DNA of 34,285 nucleotides from assembly GCA_947632355.1 (NCBI GenBank), contig CANROY010000006.1, positions 1 through 34,285 of the forward strand. The letters run 5' to 3'. Position 1 is the stretch's first letter; every line of letters starts with the position of its first letter. A program made the position numbers and the translations under genes. The notes below the pieces were generated by a model, which was not told the DNA's origin, ran no database searches, and saw only the letters and a program-made list of their open reading frames with translations. This DNA is from an uncultured Bacilli bacterium (lineage in GTDB: Bacteria; Bacillota_I; Bacilli_A; RF39; UBA660). Below are positions 1-9,759 of this stretch, piece after piece.

Positions 1-390
1 ATTCGTAACAAAGATATTGAAATCTTTGATATAAATATAGATTTATTAAATGAAATCGATTATAATGAAATTGAGAAGTTAAATGAAAGGGATTTAAGAT
101 GGCTTTTGTATATCTTTGTATGTGAAGATAAAAGGCTACGAGAAGAGGTTTATGGGGAGAGTGAAATGATGAAAAAGGTAAATGACAAGATAGATGACTA
201 TCAAGCATTTCTAAATCGATGGTTATACTATGACAAAGAATATCTTGATAATTGTGGTATTCGATATAAATTTCAAATAGAAACAGCAAAGAAACTATTG
301 CAAATGAAGTTAGGAACTGACGAACAAATAGCAAAAGCAACAGGTTTAGATTTAGAACGAATTGAAAAATTAAAGAAGGAAAAAGAATAG
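1..390 (+). CDS. C-terminal fragment of Rpn/PD-(D/E)XK nuclease family transposase-like protein (truncated at window edge)
   Basis: Frame 1 is open from base 1 (IRNKDIEIFDINIDLLNEIDYNEIEKLNERDLRWLLYIFVC...) to the stop at 390; C-terminal ETAKKLLQMKLGTDEQIAKATGLDLERIEKLK resembles the tail of Rpn-type proteins. Confidence 0.6.
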   Translation: MRNKDIEIFDINIDLLNEIDYNEIEKLNERDLRWLLYIFVCEDKRLREEVYGESEMMKKVNDKIDDYQAFLNRWLYYDKEYLDNCGIRYKFQIETAKKLLQMKLGTDEQIAKATGLDLERIEKLKKEKE

Positions 391-430
391 AAAATTTTTC
401 TTTTTTCTTTTTCATTTTCATCATAAAAAC

Positions 431-459
431 TTGTATTTCCATTTACACTATGCTATAAT
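431..459 (+). promoter_or_regulatory. sigma-70-type promoter for the adhesin/Tad operon
   Basis: TTGTAT (431-436), 17-nt spacer, TATAAT (454-459), just upstream of the CDS at 492. Confidence 0.6.
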
Positions 460-491
460 CTTTAATAGATTATTGAAATTGGGTGGATTAG

Positions 492-1247
492 ATGAAAACA
501 AATTTGAAAAACTTGTTTTTACTAGCAATTATATTACTAACTCCAAGTATGGTACAGGCAGCAAGTTCTTGCAGTTATAGTGAACAAGCAGAATTAAATA
601 ATATAGTTGCTAATGTAAAAGCAACTTATGAAGTAGTAGATATATATAAAGGAAAAGTGTTAGATATTGATAGTCCAGATGAAAATGGTAATATTCCTGA
701 AGTTGATCATTATATAAAAGGCTTTGATATTACAATATTAAATATAACGGATGATATATATGTAAAAGTATCTAATGATGCTAATTCCAATGAAAAAACG
801 TATTACTATAAGGATACAAATAATGGCCAAGTAACATTTAGAACAGAAGAAACTAGCAAGTTAGTAAATTACACAATAGAAGTGTATTCTAATAAATATT
901 CTTGTGCAGGAGAAAGATTTAGAACAATTCCTCTAATTACACCGATGTATAATCCGTATTCGGAATTAGCAGTTTGTCAAAATAATTCTGAATTCTACTA
1001 TTGCCAACAATTTATATCAAGCGAAAACATTTCACTAGGGGATTTTATTAATCAGGTAGAAAAATATACTGAAGAAAAGCAAGAAGAACAACAACAAGAG
1101 GAAAATAATAAGAATTTTATTGACAAATTGAAAGATTTTTATAATAATAATAAACTAATAATTTATTCAGTTGGAATAGTTATTGTTGTAGCGGGGGTTG
1201 CTACTACTGTGATTCTGATTAAAAAGAAAAGGAGTAGGGTATTATGA
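492..1247 (+). CDS. secreted/membrane-anchored surface protein of unknown function
   Basis: N-terminal signal peptide, ectodomain, C-terminal TM plus KKKRSRVL tail; stop overlaps the next start (ATGA). Confidence 0.7.
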   Translation: MKTNLKNLFLLAIILLTPSMVQAASSCSYSEQAELNNIVANVKATYEVVDIYKGKVLDIDSPDENGNIPEVDHYIKGFDITILNITDDIYVKVSNDANSNEKTYYYKDTNNGQVTFRTEETSKLVNYTIEVYSNKYSCAGERFRTIPLITPMYNPYSELAVCQNNSEFYYCQQFISSENISLGDFINQVEKYTEEKQEEQQQEENNKNFIDKLKDFYNNNKLIIYSVGIVIVVAGVATTVILIKKKRSRVL

Positions 1248-3988
1248 AAAAAAATGAAAGGATTATAAAATATGGAATAATTTCCTTATTAGGAATTTTA
1301 TTAATGAATCCATTACATGTAAATGCAGCTAAAGCATGGATTAGTAACAATGGTACTACGGATAATTCTACATTATACAATACAGGTGAAGCTTATCAAG
1401 ATTTTTACGTTACAGTTCAAGATGGAAATGCAACGTATGATGCATACTGTCTAGACCATGGAAATGCTTTAGATGGTGGAGATAATCCTTCTGATGTATC
1501 ATGTCAAAGTGTAACGGATACTAAAGTTGCTGCCGGTTTTGCTTATATTCTAAATGCACCTGTTGGACACAACGTAAAACAAATGGCACTTCGTGAATTT
1601 GCACGTATTCATAACTTGTCTAAATCAGCAGATTACATTGTAAGTTCACCTTTGTTATCACAAATACAATCTTTAGTTTCTGAAGCCAACAATGCAACTG
1701 TAAATAATAATCAAGCAACTGCAAATTTAAGTTTTACTAAAATTAGTGGAAATGGTGCAGAAGTAACTTATAGCGTTACCTCTTCTGTACCGCTTGATAA
1801 AGTAGATTTTGTTTGTAAATCAGGTTGCGAAATAAAAAACAAACAATGGGATAAAACAAGTGGTACAATAACAGTTGCTGCAACAAACAATGGTTGTTCT
1901 TTTACCATTAATGCATTTTATAATAGTGCAGGTGTACGTTTTTGTACAGCTGCTAGTATAATCCAAAATGTTATCTATTATAGTGATGTTGTTTCACAAA
2001 ACGAAAATGCTAGTCAAACAAATGCAACACAAACTTTTACGGGAAGTATAGATCCTTCAACAGGTGGAAATTATTATGAAAAATATTGTAAAAATAATGA
2101 TAATGACAAATGTAATGAAAAAACTACCTTAGAAAAAAAAGATTATTGTGATGTATCTGGAAATGAAATGAAAATAACAGCTCCTAAAAATGCTAAATAT
2201 TGTATTTTAAATAGTAACGATGATGCCGGTAATACTTATCAAGATACATCAACAGTAAAAAAGAATAATCCTTATTGTGCAGTGTATTGTAAAGAAGATT
2301 ACGTTATGTCTTTACCGGGAGCTAAATACTCAGATAGCGGTAGATATTTTGAATTAGAAAATACAGTAGTTAACGCAACAAGAACATGTTATGCTACTAA
2401 TGCAGATAATGACCCGGAAAAAGGTGTTAATATTAATAAATACCTTTCTGATATTAAAAAAGCTCAAGAGGATTTAAGAGATGCTTACAATGCTTATATA
2501 AAAGCAAAACATGAAGCTGAACTTGCTAAATCTGCTATGCCTCATTATGGAACAAATTGTGATAATAAATCAGCTGGAATCTTTTGGGAAATTGACTCAA
2601 AAAGTTACAATGACGGAATAGCATTAACTAATTACAATAAAGATACAGGAGAATATCAAGTTAAATATGGAGCTTCTATTCAAACAGATTATCATAAATG
2701 GGGAAGTGAAGGCTATACTGCTACCGTACCAGATAAAAATTCTCCAAATGGAACTAAATGTGTAAATCAATCACACGATTACGGAAGTTATGATCCGGAA
2801 GGCAATTTAAATACAGCTAGAAGTAATTTAAATACTGCAGAGAATCATTTAAAAGAAGTAATTAATAATATGGAAGATTGTTATAATTGGAAAAATAATT
2901 TATGTTTAAATCCTGAAGTAGTCTTTGATTATAACGAACAATATAGTGGAGATATAAATTATGAACTTGTAAGTGGTGGAGGTACTATTGTAGGTGAAGA
3001 TGCTACTTATAAAACAGGTTCTAAAGATGGAAATACACCGATAGATAATGAATATACAACCTCTGGAGGTTCTACTCTAGAAAATCCTGCTTATGTAAAT
3101 TGTACTGAAGAGGGATGTAAAACTCAAACGACAGAAAAAGGTATTTCTACAAATAGTAAAGCTTTATATTATCGTAAAATTGAAGTAACTGGTACTGCTG
3201 AATATGCAAATACTCAAGAATTTCAAACAAATTATCCACATGGAACAATTGATACTATTCCTGAAGGTGCAGAAGTACACAAAAACTATTCTTATTTAGG
3301 TGCTGTCTTCCCTGTAGCGTTAAATACAAAAACAGGTGTATATAAATGGACATTAAACTTCTCTAACTTAGGTATGTATAATGATGAACCATCTTGTAAG
3401 AATGGTCGTTTAGATGATGTATTAGCTACAATCCCTGAAAATGCATCCGCTGGAGTTGAATACGTATGTGTTTACGTAGTAGACTGTGACGACTGTGATT
3501 ATGAATGTGTAGGAGATTATTGTTATCATGATGAAGAACCAAAATGTCCGGAATGTGATGTTTATTGTACGAATTGTATATTTGATGGTGATGGTTTCGT
3601 ATTTAATTATAAAGTTGCATCCGTTAATGATCTAAATCCAAATGAAAGAACAATGGGTTCTAACTGGACAAGTGAAAAAGGACAAAAAGCTTTAGAAGCA
3701 ATTGAGGCAGCTGCTGAAACTATTTATGAACAACCACAATATGTTATTACACTAAATCCAAATAATATGAAAGAAATTCGTGATTATAATAAAGAAACGG
3801 ATACTTATGTGGCAAAAGATTTGGATTATCATACTAAAGATGAAATTCCAAATGCTTATGGTACAAGTGCTTTCTTAAGAGATGAAAAAAATCAAAAGAA
3901 ATTCTTTAATGAAATTAAATTAAATGATAGTTGGGAATTATGGACAAGTGTTGATAAAGCAAATCATGTAGGACCTGCATATAAGTAG
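1244..3988 (+). CDS. thioester-domain adhesin-like large secreted protein
   Basis: Signal peptide; AYCLDHGNAL (Cys69) and VKQMALREFA (Gln113) match the Cys/Gln motif spacing of Gram-positive thioester domains; Cys-rich segment CDDCDYECVGDYCYHDEEPKCPECDVYCTNC; no LPXTG or C-terminal TM seen. Confidence 0.65.
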   Translation: MKKNERIIKYGIISLLGILLMNPLHVNAAKAWISNNGTTDNSTLYNTGEAYQDFYVTVQDGNATYDAYCLDHGNALDGGDNPSDVSCQSVTDTKVAAGFAYILNAPVGHNVKQMALREFARIHNLSKSADYIVSSPLLSQIQSLVSEANNATVNNNQATANLSFTKISGNGAEVTYSVTSSVPLDKVDFVCKSGCEIKNKQWDKTSGTITVAATNNGCSFTINAFYNSAGVRFCTAASIIQNVIYYSDVVSQNENASQTNATQTFTGSIDPSTGGNYYEKYCKNNDNDKCNEKTTLEKKDYCDVSGNEMKITAPKNAKYCILNSNDDAGNTYQDTSTVKKNNPYCAVYCKEDYVMSLPGAKYSDSGRYFELENTVVNATRTCYATNADNDPEKGVNINKYLSDIKKAQEDLRDAYNAYIKAKHEAELAKSAMPHYGTNCDNKSAGIFWEIDSKSYNDGIALTNYNKDTGEYQVKYGASIQTDYHKWGSEGYTATVPDKNSPNGTKCVNQSHDYGSYDPEGNLNTARSNLNTAENHLKEVINNMEDCYNWKNNLCLNPEVVFDYNEQYSGDINYELVSGGGTIVGEDATYKTGSKDGNTPIDNEYTTSGGSTLENPAYVNCTEEGCKTQTTEKGISTNSKALYYRKIEVTGTAEYANTQEFQTNYPHGTIDTIPEGAEVHKNYSYLGAVFPVALNTKTGVYKWTLNFSNLGMYNDEPSCKNGRLDDVLATIPENASAGVEYVCVYVVDCDDCDYECVGDYCYHDEEPKCPECDVYCTNCIFDGDGFVFNYKVASVNDLNPNERTMGSNWTSEKGQKALEAIEAAAETIYEQPQYVITLNPNNMKEIRDYNKETDTYVAKDLDYHTKDEIPNAYGTSAFLRDEKNQKKFFNEIKLNDSWELWTSVDKANHVGPAYK

Positions 3989-4003
3989 AAAGGGTGTTAT
4001 TAA

Positions 4004-4411
4004 GTGAAAGAAACATACTGGGGTTATTGGTTAATCTTGTTAGGTGTATTTGTTGTTGTTATTATGATGCTTATATCGAATGTTACAACACAAAATACAG
4101 AAGATTACTATTTGATTAAAGAAGTAACGGAAGCTGCGATGGTTGATTCAGTCAATTATGGGTATTTCCGTGAATATGGAGAACTTAAAATTGATCGTGA
4201 AAAGTTTATAGAATCTTTCGTAAGAAGATTTGCAGAAAACGTAAGTTTTAATACGTATGAAATTGCTTTTTATGACATATATGAAGCACCACCAAAGGTC
4301 AGTGTAAAAGTAACGAGTAAAACAAGAAGTTTTATGGTTGTTGGAGACGCTACTTCATTTGATATTGTAAATAAGGTTGATGCTATTCTTGAACTTTCAG
4401 GTCAAGAGTAG
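4004..4411 (+). CDS. TadE-like / pseudopilin-like single-TM protein
   Basis: N-terminal TM (MKETYWGYWLILLGVFVVVIMML) followed by a soluble domain; lies next to cpaB and cpaF. Confidence 0.5.
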   Translation: MKETYWGYWLILLGVFVVVIMMLISNVTTQNTEDYYLIKEVTEAAMVDSVNYGYFREYGELKIDREKFIESFVRRFAENVSFNTYEIAFYDIYEAPPKVSVKVTSKTRSFMVVGDATSFDIVNKVDAILELSGQE

Positions 4412-4441
4412 GGTTAATAATAAAATTAGGAGGAATGAAAA

Positions 4442-5302
4442 ATGGGAAATGTATTAACATCTGTTAAAAGATTTTTAGCAAACAAAAACACAGTGACAAT
4501 ATTAGGAGTGTTACTAGCCATATTGGTACTATATATTGGTTATAATTATCGTGTAAAACAAGCAACAACACCAGTAACGGTACCATATGCAAAAGAAGAG
4601 TTATCTTCACGTACATTAATTACAGCTGATATGATTGGTTATATGGAAGTATCTAGTAGTGTTGTAAAAAATAGTCCAAACTTAATTACAAATGCTAGTG
4701 AAATTATCAATAACTATGTTTCTTATGGAGCAACTATTCCTGAAAATGGTATGTTCTATAAAAACCTTGTAAAAACAAAAGCAGAACAACCTGATAGTGC
4801 TTTTAATGGGTTACCTGACGGTTATGCACCATATAGTTTAAGTGTAAATTTACATGATACCTATGCAAATTCTATATTCCCTGGAAATTACATCGATTTA
4901 TACTTTAGTGCTGTTGATGATGATGGTAAATATATTTACTCACCATTTATTAAAAGTATTGAAGTAAAAGATGTAAAAGATAGCCAAGGAAATTCTGTGT
5001 TTGAAACTGCATCTGAATCACGTGTCCCTGCTGAATTAATTTTCTGGGTACCGAATGATATGTTAAGATTATTAAATCTTGCTGAAGACATCAGTGGATA
5101 TTCTATAAAAGTTAATCCAGTACCAAGAAATGCATCTTATAGTGCAAATCCTGATTCTACGAGAGTAGAAAGTGACTATATTAGAGCATTTATAGAATCT
5201 AAAGCTGCTGCTATACCTGAAAATACAGTAACTACACAAACAACAGATACAACGAACACGAATAATGCTACAAACAATAATGATACAACCAATAATGGTT
5301 AA
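4442..5302 (+). CDS. cpaB: SAF domain CpaB/RcpC-like pilus assembly protein
   Basis: N-terminal TM, then VPYAKEELSSRTLITADMIGYMEVSS SAF-type motif; upstream of CpaF. Confidence 0.75.
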   Translation: MGNVLTSVKRFLANKNTVTILGVLLAILVLYIGYNYRVKQATTPVTVPYAKEELSSRTLITADMIGYMEVSSSVVKNSPNLITNASEIINNYVSYGATIPENGMFYKNLVKTKAEQPDSAFNGLPDGYAPYSLSVNLHDTYANSIFPGNYIDLYFSAVDDDGKYIYSPFIKSIEVKDVKDSQGNSVFETASESRVPAELIFWVPNDMLRLLNLAEDISGYSIKVNPVPRNASYSANPDSTRVESDYIRAFIESKAAAIPENTVTTQTTDTTNTNNATNNNDTTNNG

Positions 5303-5342
5303 GAAAAAATAAAAGAATAAAAAGGAAAGAAGGTGTCTAGAC

Positions 5343-6512
5343 ATGGATGATGCAATATTTTCACAATTAGATTTTGGACCCCTAGAAGAGTTTTTACGCA
5401 TTGATGATGTCACCGATATTTCATATAGTAATGGTGGTCAAGTATGGATTAAGACACTTTCTCGAGGTGTATTTAAAGTAGAAAGACCGGAAATTAATAA
5501 TGCATTAATGGAAAAATTAGCGTTTCAATGTTCAAACGTAATGGGTAAAACGTTTAATATGGCTCATCCATTTTTAGATGCTGAATCTACGGAACTTCGT
5601 TTGAATTTCATACATGATTCAATTGCTACAAATGGTATTGCTTGTTTAATACGTAAAACACCTGCTAAAATACGTTTGAACAAAGAAAAGTTAATAAATG
5701 AAAAATATGTATCGGAAGATTTACTTGATTTTCTACTACAATGTGTACAAGGGCATGCCAATATAATCGTAAGTGGTGAAACTGGTTCAGGTAAAACCGA
5801 ACTTGTTAAATATTTAGCAAGTACAACAAAGGAAGATGAAAAAATCATTACGATAGAGGATACTTTGGAATTACACTTAGATCGTATATTTCCTCATCGT
5901 GATATTGTTGCAATGAAAACCAATAATATTGCTTCTTATACTGATGTACTTGTTACCTGTATGAGACAAAACCCAATTTGGATTCTTTTATCTGAGGTAC
6001 GTAGTGCCGAAGCCGTACTCGCTGTCCGTAACTCTATTTCATCAGGGCACCATATCTTATCTACAATCCACTCTGATAAAGCATCCTCAATTCCTATGCG
6101 TATGTATAGTTTATTGGAAACCAATCAAGATGTAGAACAATTTTTAACAACAATACATCGTTATGTTCAAATAGGTGTTTATGTTAAAGGTTATATGAGT
6201 AAAGAATTAGGTCGTTTTCAAAGGGAAATTATGGAAATATGTGAATTCTATGTGGATGATAATGACAATAAACCAAAAGTAAATACAATCTATCAAAAAT
6301 CCATGGATGGTAAAATGACCTTAAATAATCCAACCCAACATTTAAGAGATTACTTATCCATTCAAGGAGTGGTTTTACCGGAAAATATCTTTCGAACAGG
6401 AAGTCCAACACCTAGTATAAAACCTATTGCAACAACACCAACAACAAGTACTCAAACACAAACGACTAGTCGTCCGACTGCTACCATTAATCGAGTAGCA
6501 GATACAATATAG
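5343..6512 (+). CDS. cpaF: CpaF/TadA-VirB11 family secretion ATPase
   Basis: Walker A VSGETGSGKTELVK, TIEDTLELHL, MRQNPIWILLSEVRSAEA, and STIHSDKASSIPMRM motifs. Confidence 0.92.
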   Translation: MDDAIFSQLDFGPLEEFLRIDDVTDISYSNGGQVWIKTLSRGVFKVERPEINNALMEKLAFQCSNVMGKTFNMAHPFLDAESTELRLNFIHDSIATNGIACLIRKTPAKIRLNKEKLINEKYVSEDLLDFLLQCVQGHANIIVSGETGSGKTELVKYLASTTKEDEKIITIEDTLELHLDRIFPHRDIVAMKTNNIASYTDVLVTCMRQNPIWILLSEVRSAEAVLAVRNSISSGHHILSTIHSDKASSIPMRMYSLLETNQDVEQFLTTIHRYVQIGVYVKGYMSKELGRFQREIMEICEFYVDDNDNKPKVNTIYQKSMDGKMTLNNPTQHLRDYLSIQGVVLPENIFRTGSPTPSIKPIATTPTTSTQTQTTSRPTATINRVADTI

Positions 6513-6527
6513 AAAGGAGTAAAAAAA

Positions 6528-7421
6528 ATGGAATTAATCATTTTATGGATTATCGGAATCTATGTTGTATCGTATCGCCAAAATAATGGAGAAAATGTGT
6601 ATCGTTTCTTCATTACGCAAGTAAAAGATACGTATGAAAAATTTGCTCCCTATAGTTACAAAGAAGTAAGAGAAAAAGTAAAAGCTTTAGGACAAGACTT
6701 TACCGCAAGACAATATACAAGTCAAATTGTTATGTTTGCAGGTATTGCTGGAGGTATATCTTATTTATACTTTTATAATATCGTGGTAGCCATTATCTAT
6801 GCTTTAATTGCTGTTGCGTTTATCCCTTACTTAGCGTATTTACGTTATCAAAAGATTTATAGTGAATTTATTTTTGAACAAATTCAAATTTATACGACAA
6901 ACGTTATTATGGAATTTACAACGACCCAAAGTTTTGTTAAATCTCTAGAAGGTGTAAGAGATTCAGGTATCTTAGAAGACCCTGTTTTACAAGATGTAAG
7001 AACAATGATTGATATGTCTTATCAAAATGGTACCATTGATGAATCAATTGAATTCTTTAATGAAAAATATCCATTCTATATGGTAAAAAATATGAACCAA
7101 TTGTTCTTACAAATTACCAAAGAAGGTGCTAAGGACTCAGGAGAAGCCTTAGAAAACATGAGTCAAGATATCGATGCCTTAGTTGAAGGAGTCTATCGTG
7201 ACCAAGCAGACCGTAAAAACTTCCATAAACGTTTCATTACTTTTGGTCTTGCGTTATTCTTACTTGTTATGGCCATGCAATTTCTACTTGGAACGGATAG
7301 TTATATTGAACTATTAGATATATGGTATGTAAAATTAATCTTACATGCAATCATAATTATTAATTGTTATTTCTTACTTAGTGGTGAGAAATACTACAAT
7401 GCAGATGTGGGGGTAGAATAG
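6528..7421 (+). CDS. tadB: TadB-like type II secretion F-family membrane protein
   Basis: Follows cpaF; polytopic with T2SS-F-like cytoplasmic region. Confidence 0.75.
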   Translation: MELIILWIIGIYVVSYRQNNGENVYRFFITQVKDTYEKFAPYSYKEVREKVKALGQDFTARQYTSQIVMFAGIAGGISYLYFYNIVVAIIYALIAVAFIPYLAYLRYQKIYSEFIFEQIQIYTTNVIMEFTTTQSFVKSLEGVRDSGILEDPVLQDVRTMIDMSYQNGTIDESIEFFNEKYPFYMVKNMNQLFLQITKEGAKDSGEALENMSQDIDALVEGVYRDQADRKNFHKRFITFGLALFLLVMAMQFLLGTDSYIELLDIWYVKLILHAIIIINCYFLLSGEKYYNADVGVE

Positions 7422-7422
7422 T

Positions 7423-8211
7423 ATGGCGATAGAAATATTAATTATAGGAGCTATTTTCCTCTTTGTAATGAATTATACAGGTAGAATCAGTACCAACCGT
7501 TTTATTGCAGACAATGAAGTCTATTTTAGAAAACTAAAAGAAGAGGATTGGGATTTTTATGTTAGAGCCAAATATGGTGATGGCGTAAATGGTGATATTC
7601 TATTTAACAAAAGAATTCGTAATGGTTTAATTACCATCGTTGTTTTGGTTTTTTGCTTTATTTCAAAATTAAATTATGTTACCCTTCTTTTCTGTTTCAT
7701 AGGTGGTTTTTTAGTATTTAAAATCGATTATTTTAATATTAAAAAATATTATAAAGCTCATTTACATGAAATTAATTCTATGCTACCACATTACTTAAAA
7801 AGTTTAGAAATCTTAATTCAACACTACACGGTACCGGTAGCAATCGGAAAATCCATTGATGATGCCCCTCCAATCTTTAAAGAAGGTTTACAAGAATTAA
7901 TTAATGAAATTAATGCTGGTAATGATAAAATTGATCCATATGTAAACTTTGCTAGACAATATCCCGTAAGAGATTCCATGCGTATGATGCGTCTTTTATA
8001 TCGTTTAAGTTTAGGTAGACAAGAACATAAACAAGATCAATTACTAGCCTTCTCAAAAACGATTAGTAATTTACAACAAAAAGCTCGTGAAACAAGATAC
8101 AAAGAAAGACTTGAAAAAATGGAATCAAAAACCATGAGTATGTTAATTACAACTGGTTTAGGTGTTATGGTTTTATTAATTTTTGCCGTCTTAATGTTAA
8201 TGGGAATGTAA
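7423..8211 (+). CDS. tadC: TadC-like membrane protein
   Basis: Starts right after tadB; TM segments at both ends with a cytoplasmic helical domain. Confidence 0.7.
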   Translation: MAIEILIIGAIFLFVMNYTGRISTNRFIADNEVYFRKLKEEDWDFYVRAKYGDGVNGDILFNKRIRNGLITIVVLVFCFISKLNYVTLLFCFIGGFLVFKIDYFNIKKYYKAHLHEINSMLPHYLKSLEILIQHYTVPVAIGKSIDDAPPIFKEGLQELINEINAGNDKIDPYVNFARQYPVRDSMRMMRLLYRLSLGRQEHKQDQLLAFSKTISNLQQKARETRYKERLEKMESKTMSMLITTGLGVMVLLIFAVLMLMGM

Positions 8212-8227
8212 AAAAATAGACATTCTA

Positions 8228-8256
8228 TTGATAATATAATAAAAAATAGTTATAAT
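8228..8256 (+). promoter_or_regulatory. internal promoter for the pilin genes
   Basis: TTGATA (8228-8233), 17-nt spacer, TATAAT (8251-8256), in a 73-bp gap before the first pilin-like gene; followed by a strong RBS (GAGGAGG). Confidence 0.6.
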
Positions 8257-8284
8257 AAAAATTAGAATAGAGGAGGAATAAAAT

Positions 8285-8530
8285 ATGAAAGAAGCAACCG
8301 GAGAATTAAACATGACCGTTGTTACAGTAGTAGCTATTGCAGCCGTAGCAGCATTCTTCTATGCATTCGTATGGCCAAGCATTAAAGTAAATATTTTAAA
8401 TAGTACCAAATGTGCATCTACTACTACATGTAATTGTACTGGAAAAACGTGTCAATGTACGTATATGGATGAAAATAATCAAGCACAAGAAGTAACTTGT
8501 CCAAATAATAATGATGCTGATAAAAAATAG
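8285..8530 (+). CDS. Flp-like small Cys-rich pilin candidate 1
   Basis: 81 aa; MKEATGELNMTVVTVVAIAAVAAFFYAF hydrophobic N-terminus and short C-terminus with 6 Cys; strong RBS. Confidence 0.6.
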   Translation: MKEATGELNMTVVTVVAIAAVAAFFYAFVWPSIKVNILNSTKCASTTTCNCTGKTCQCTYMDENNQAQEVTCPNNNDADKK

Positions 8531-8550
8531 GATTTAAGGAGAAATAAAGA

Positions 8551-8790
8551 ATGAAAGAGGCCACAGGTGAACTTAATATGACAGTTGTAGTTGTTGTAGC
8601 GGTAGGACTCCTATCGGTCTTTTTCTTTGCTATTTTATGGCCTAATTTAAAAAATACTTTTATTGCAACCAATAAATGCAGTGATGCCATTTGTGATAAA
8701 AGAACTTTAAGTGATGGACTTGTTACTTGTAAATACTATAAGAATGGAAAACAACAAGGGAATGAATTTAGATGCCCTTGGAAAGGATAA
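8551..8790 (+). CDS. Flp-like small Cys-rich pilin candidate 2
   Basis: Same first 13 residues (MKEATGELNMTVV) as the preceding ORF; short C-terminus with 4 Cys. Confidence 0.6.
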   Translation: MKEATGELNMTVVVVVAVGLLSVFFFAILWPNLKNTFIATNKCSDAICDKRTLSDGLVTCKYYKNGKQQGNEFRCPWKG

Positions 8791-8803
8791 ATAAGGTGGT
8801 ACT

Positions 8804-9265
8804 ATGAGAGAAGCAATAGGTGGTACTTGGATTTTTCAAATTGTTATTTTCTTTATTTTGCTCTTTACAGGTTATATGTGTTTATCTATAAATCATTCAA
8901 AGGCATTTAATGTAAAAAATACCATTGTAAAAGAAATAGAAAGAGCAGAAGGAGCCAATTTAAGTGATCCGGAATCGGATGAAGCAATAAAAAAAATAGT
9001 TGAATATTTAAAAGAAAATTCTTATAGAACAACTGGAAGATGTCCAGATGATTATAATGGTTATAATCGTGATGGAAGTTTAGATGAACGAAACGCTGCT
9101 TTTTGTTTAAAAAAACAAAGTGTAGCAGGAGGTTCTGATATGCCAGAAATGGTTTACTATCGTGTAGTTGTCTTCTATCAACTTGATTTACCAATATTTA
9201 GAAGTGCTTTCCAATTTAGAGTATCTGGTGATACCAAAATTATAAGCCATTCAAGAGAGGTGTAA
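8804..9265 (+). CDS. TadE/pseudopilin-like minor pilin candidate
   Basis: MREAIGGTWIFQIVIFFILLFTGYM N-terminal TM; paralog of the next ORF. Confidence 0.55.
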   Translation: MREAIGGTWIFQIVIFFILLFTGYMCLSINHSKAFNVKNTIVKEIERAEGANLSDPESDEAIKKIVEYLKENSYRTTGRCPDDYNGYNRDGSLDERNAAFCLKKQSVAGGSDMPEMVYYRVVVFYQLDLPIFRSAFQFRVSGDTKIISHSREV

Positions 9266-9267
9266 GT

Positions 9268-9756
9268 ATGAGAGAAGGAATATCTGGTGTATGGTTAACT
9301 CAACTTGTTATTTTGTTCATTTTAATCTTTGTTGCCTTTCTTGCTTTATCATTAAATTATACAAAAGCATTTAAAGTAAAAAATGAACTTTTAACCATTA
9401 TTGAAAAAAGAGAAGGTTTTACTACAGGTTCAGATGGAAGTATTGCAATTATTAATAACTTCTTAAAAGCGAATAATTATGGGGTTACAAAAGCTTGCCC
9501 TGAAGGAAGTTATGGTGTTTCCAATTTAAATAGTGAAGCTACTGAATATGCAACAGGTGGAAGTAAGAAATATTACTATTGTGTAACAAAAGTAAAAGCA
9601 CCTTCTGAAAATTTACCAAGTAAAGTATATTATAAAGTAAATATATTCTTCTATTTTAATTTACCAATTTTAGGGGATATATTTAAATTTGATGTAAATG
9701 GTTCTACAGGAGATATTGCAAATCCTGCAGACAATTTAATCGCTAAGGAGGAATAA
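9268..9756 (+). CDS. TadE/pseudopilin-like minor pilin candidate, paralog of the preceding ORF
   Basis: MREGISGVWLTQLVILFILIFVAFLALSLNYTKAFKVKNELL aligns with MREAIGGTWIFQIVIFFILLFTGYMCLSINHSKAFNVKNTIV. Confidence 0.55.
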   Translation: MREGISGVWLTQLVILFILIFVAFLALSLNYTKAFKVKNELLTIIEKREGFTTGSDGSIAIINNFLKANNYGVTKACPEGSYGVSNLNSEATEYATGGSKKYYYCVTKVKAPSENLPSKVYYKVNIFFYFNLPILGDIFKFDVNGSTGDIANPADNLIAKEE

Positions 9757-9759
9757 AAA

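Noticed and set aside
5072-5413. Long minus-strand ORFs across the window (e.g. 5072-5413, 16767-17108, 20688-21047, 25534-26025, 30782-31159)
   Set aside because: All are antisense to well-supported + strand genes and have low-complexity Ser/Phe/Ile-rich translations expected from AT-rich coding DNA.
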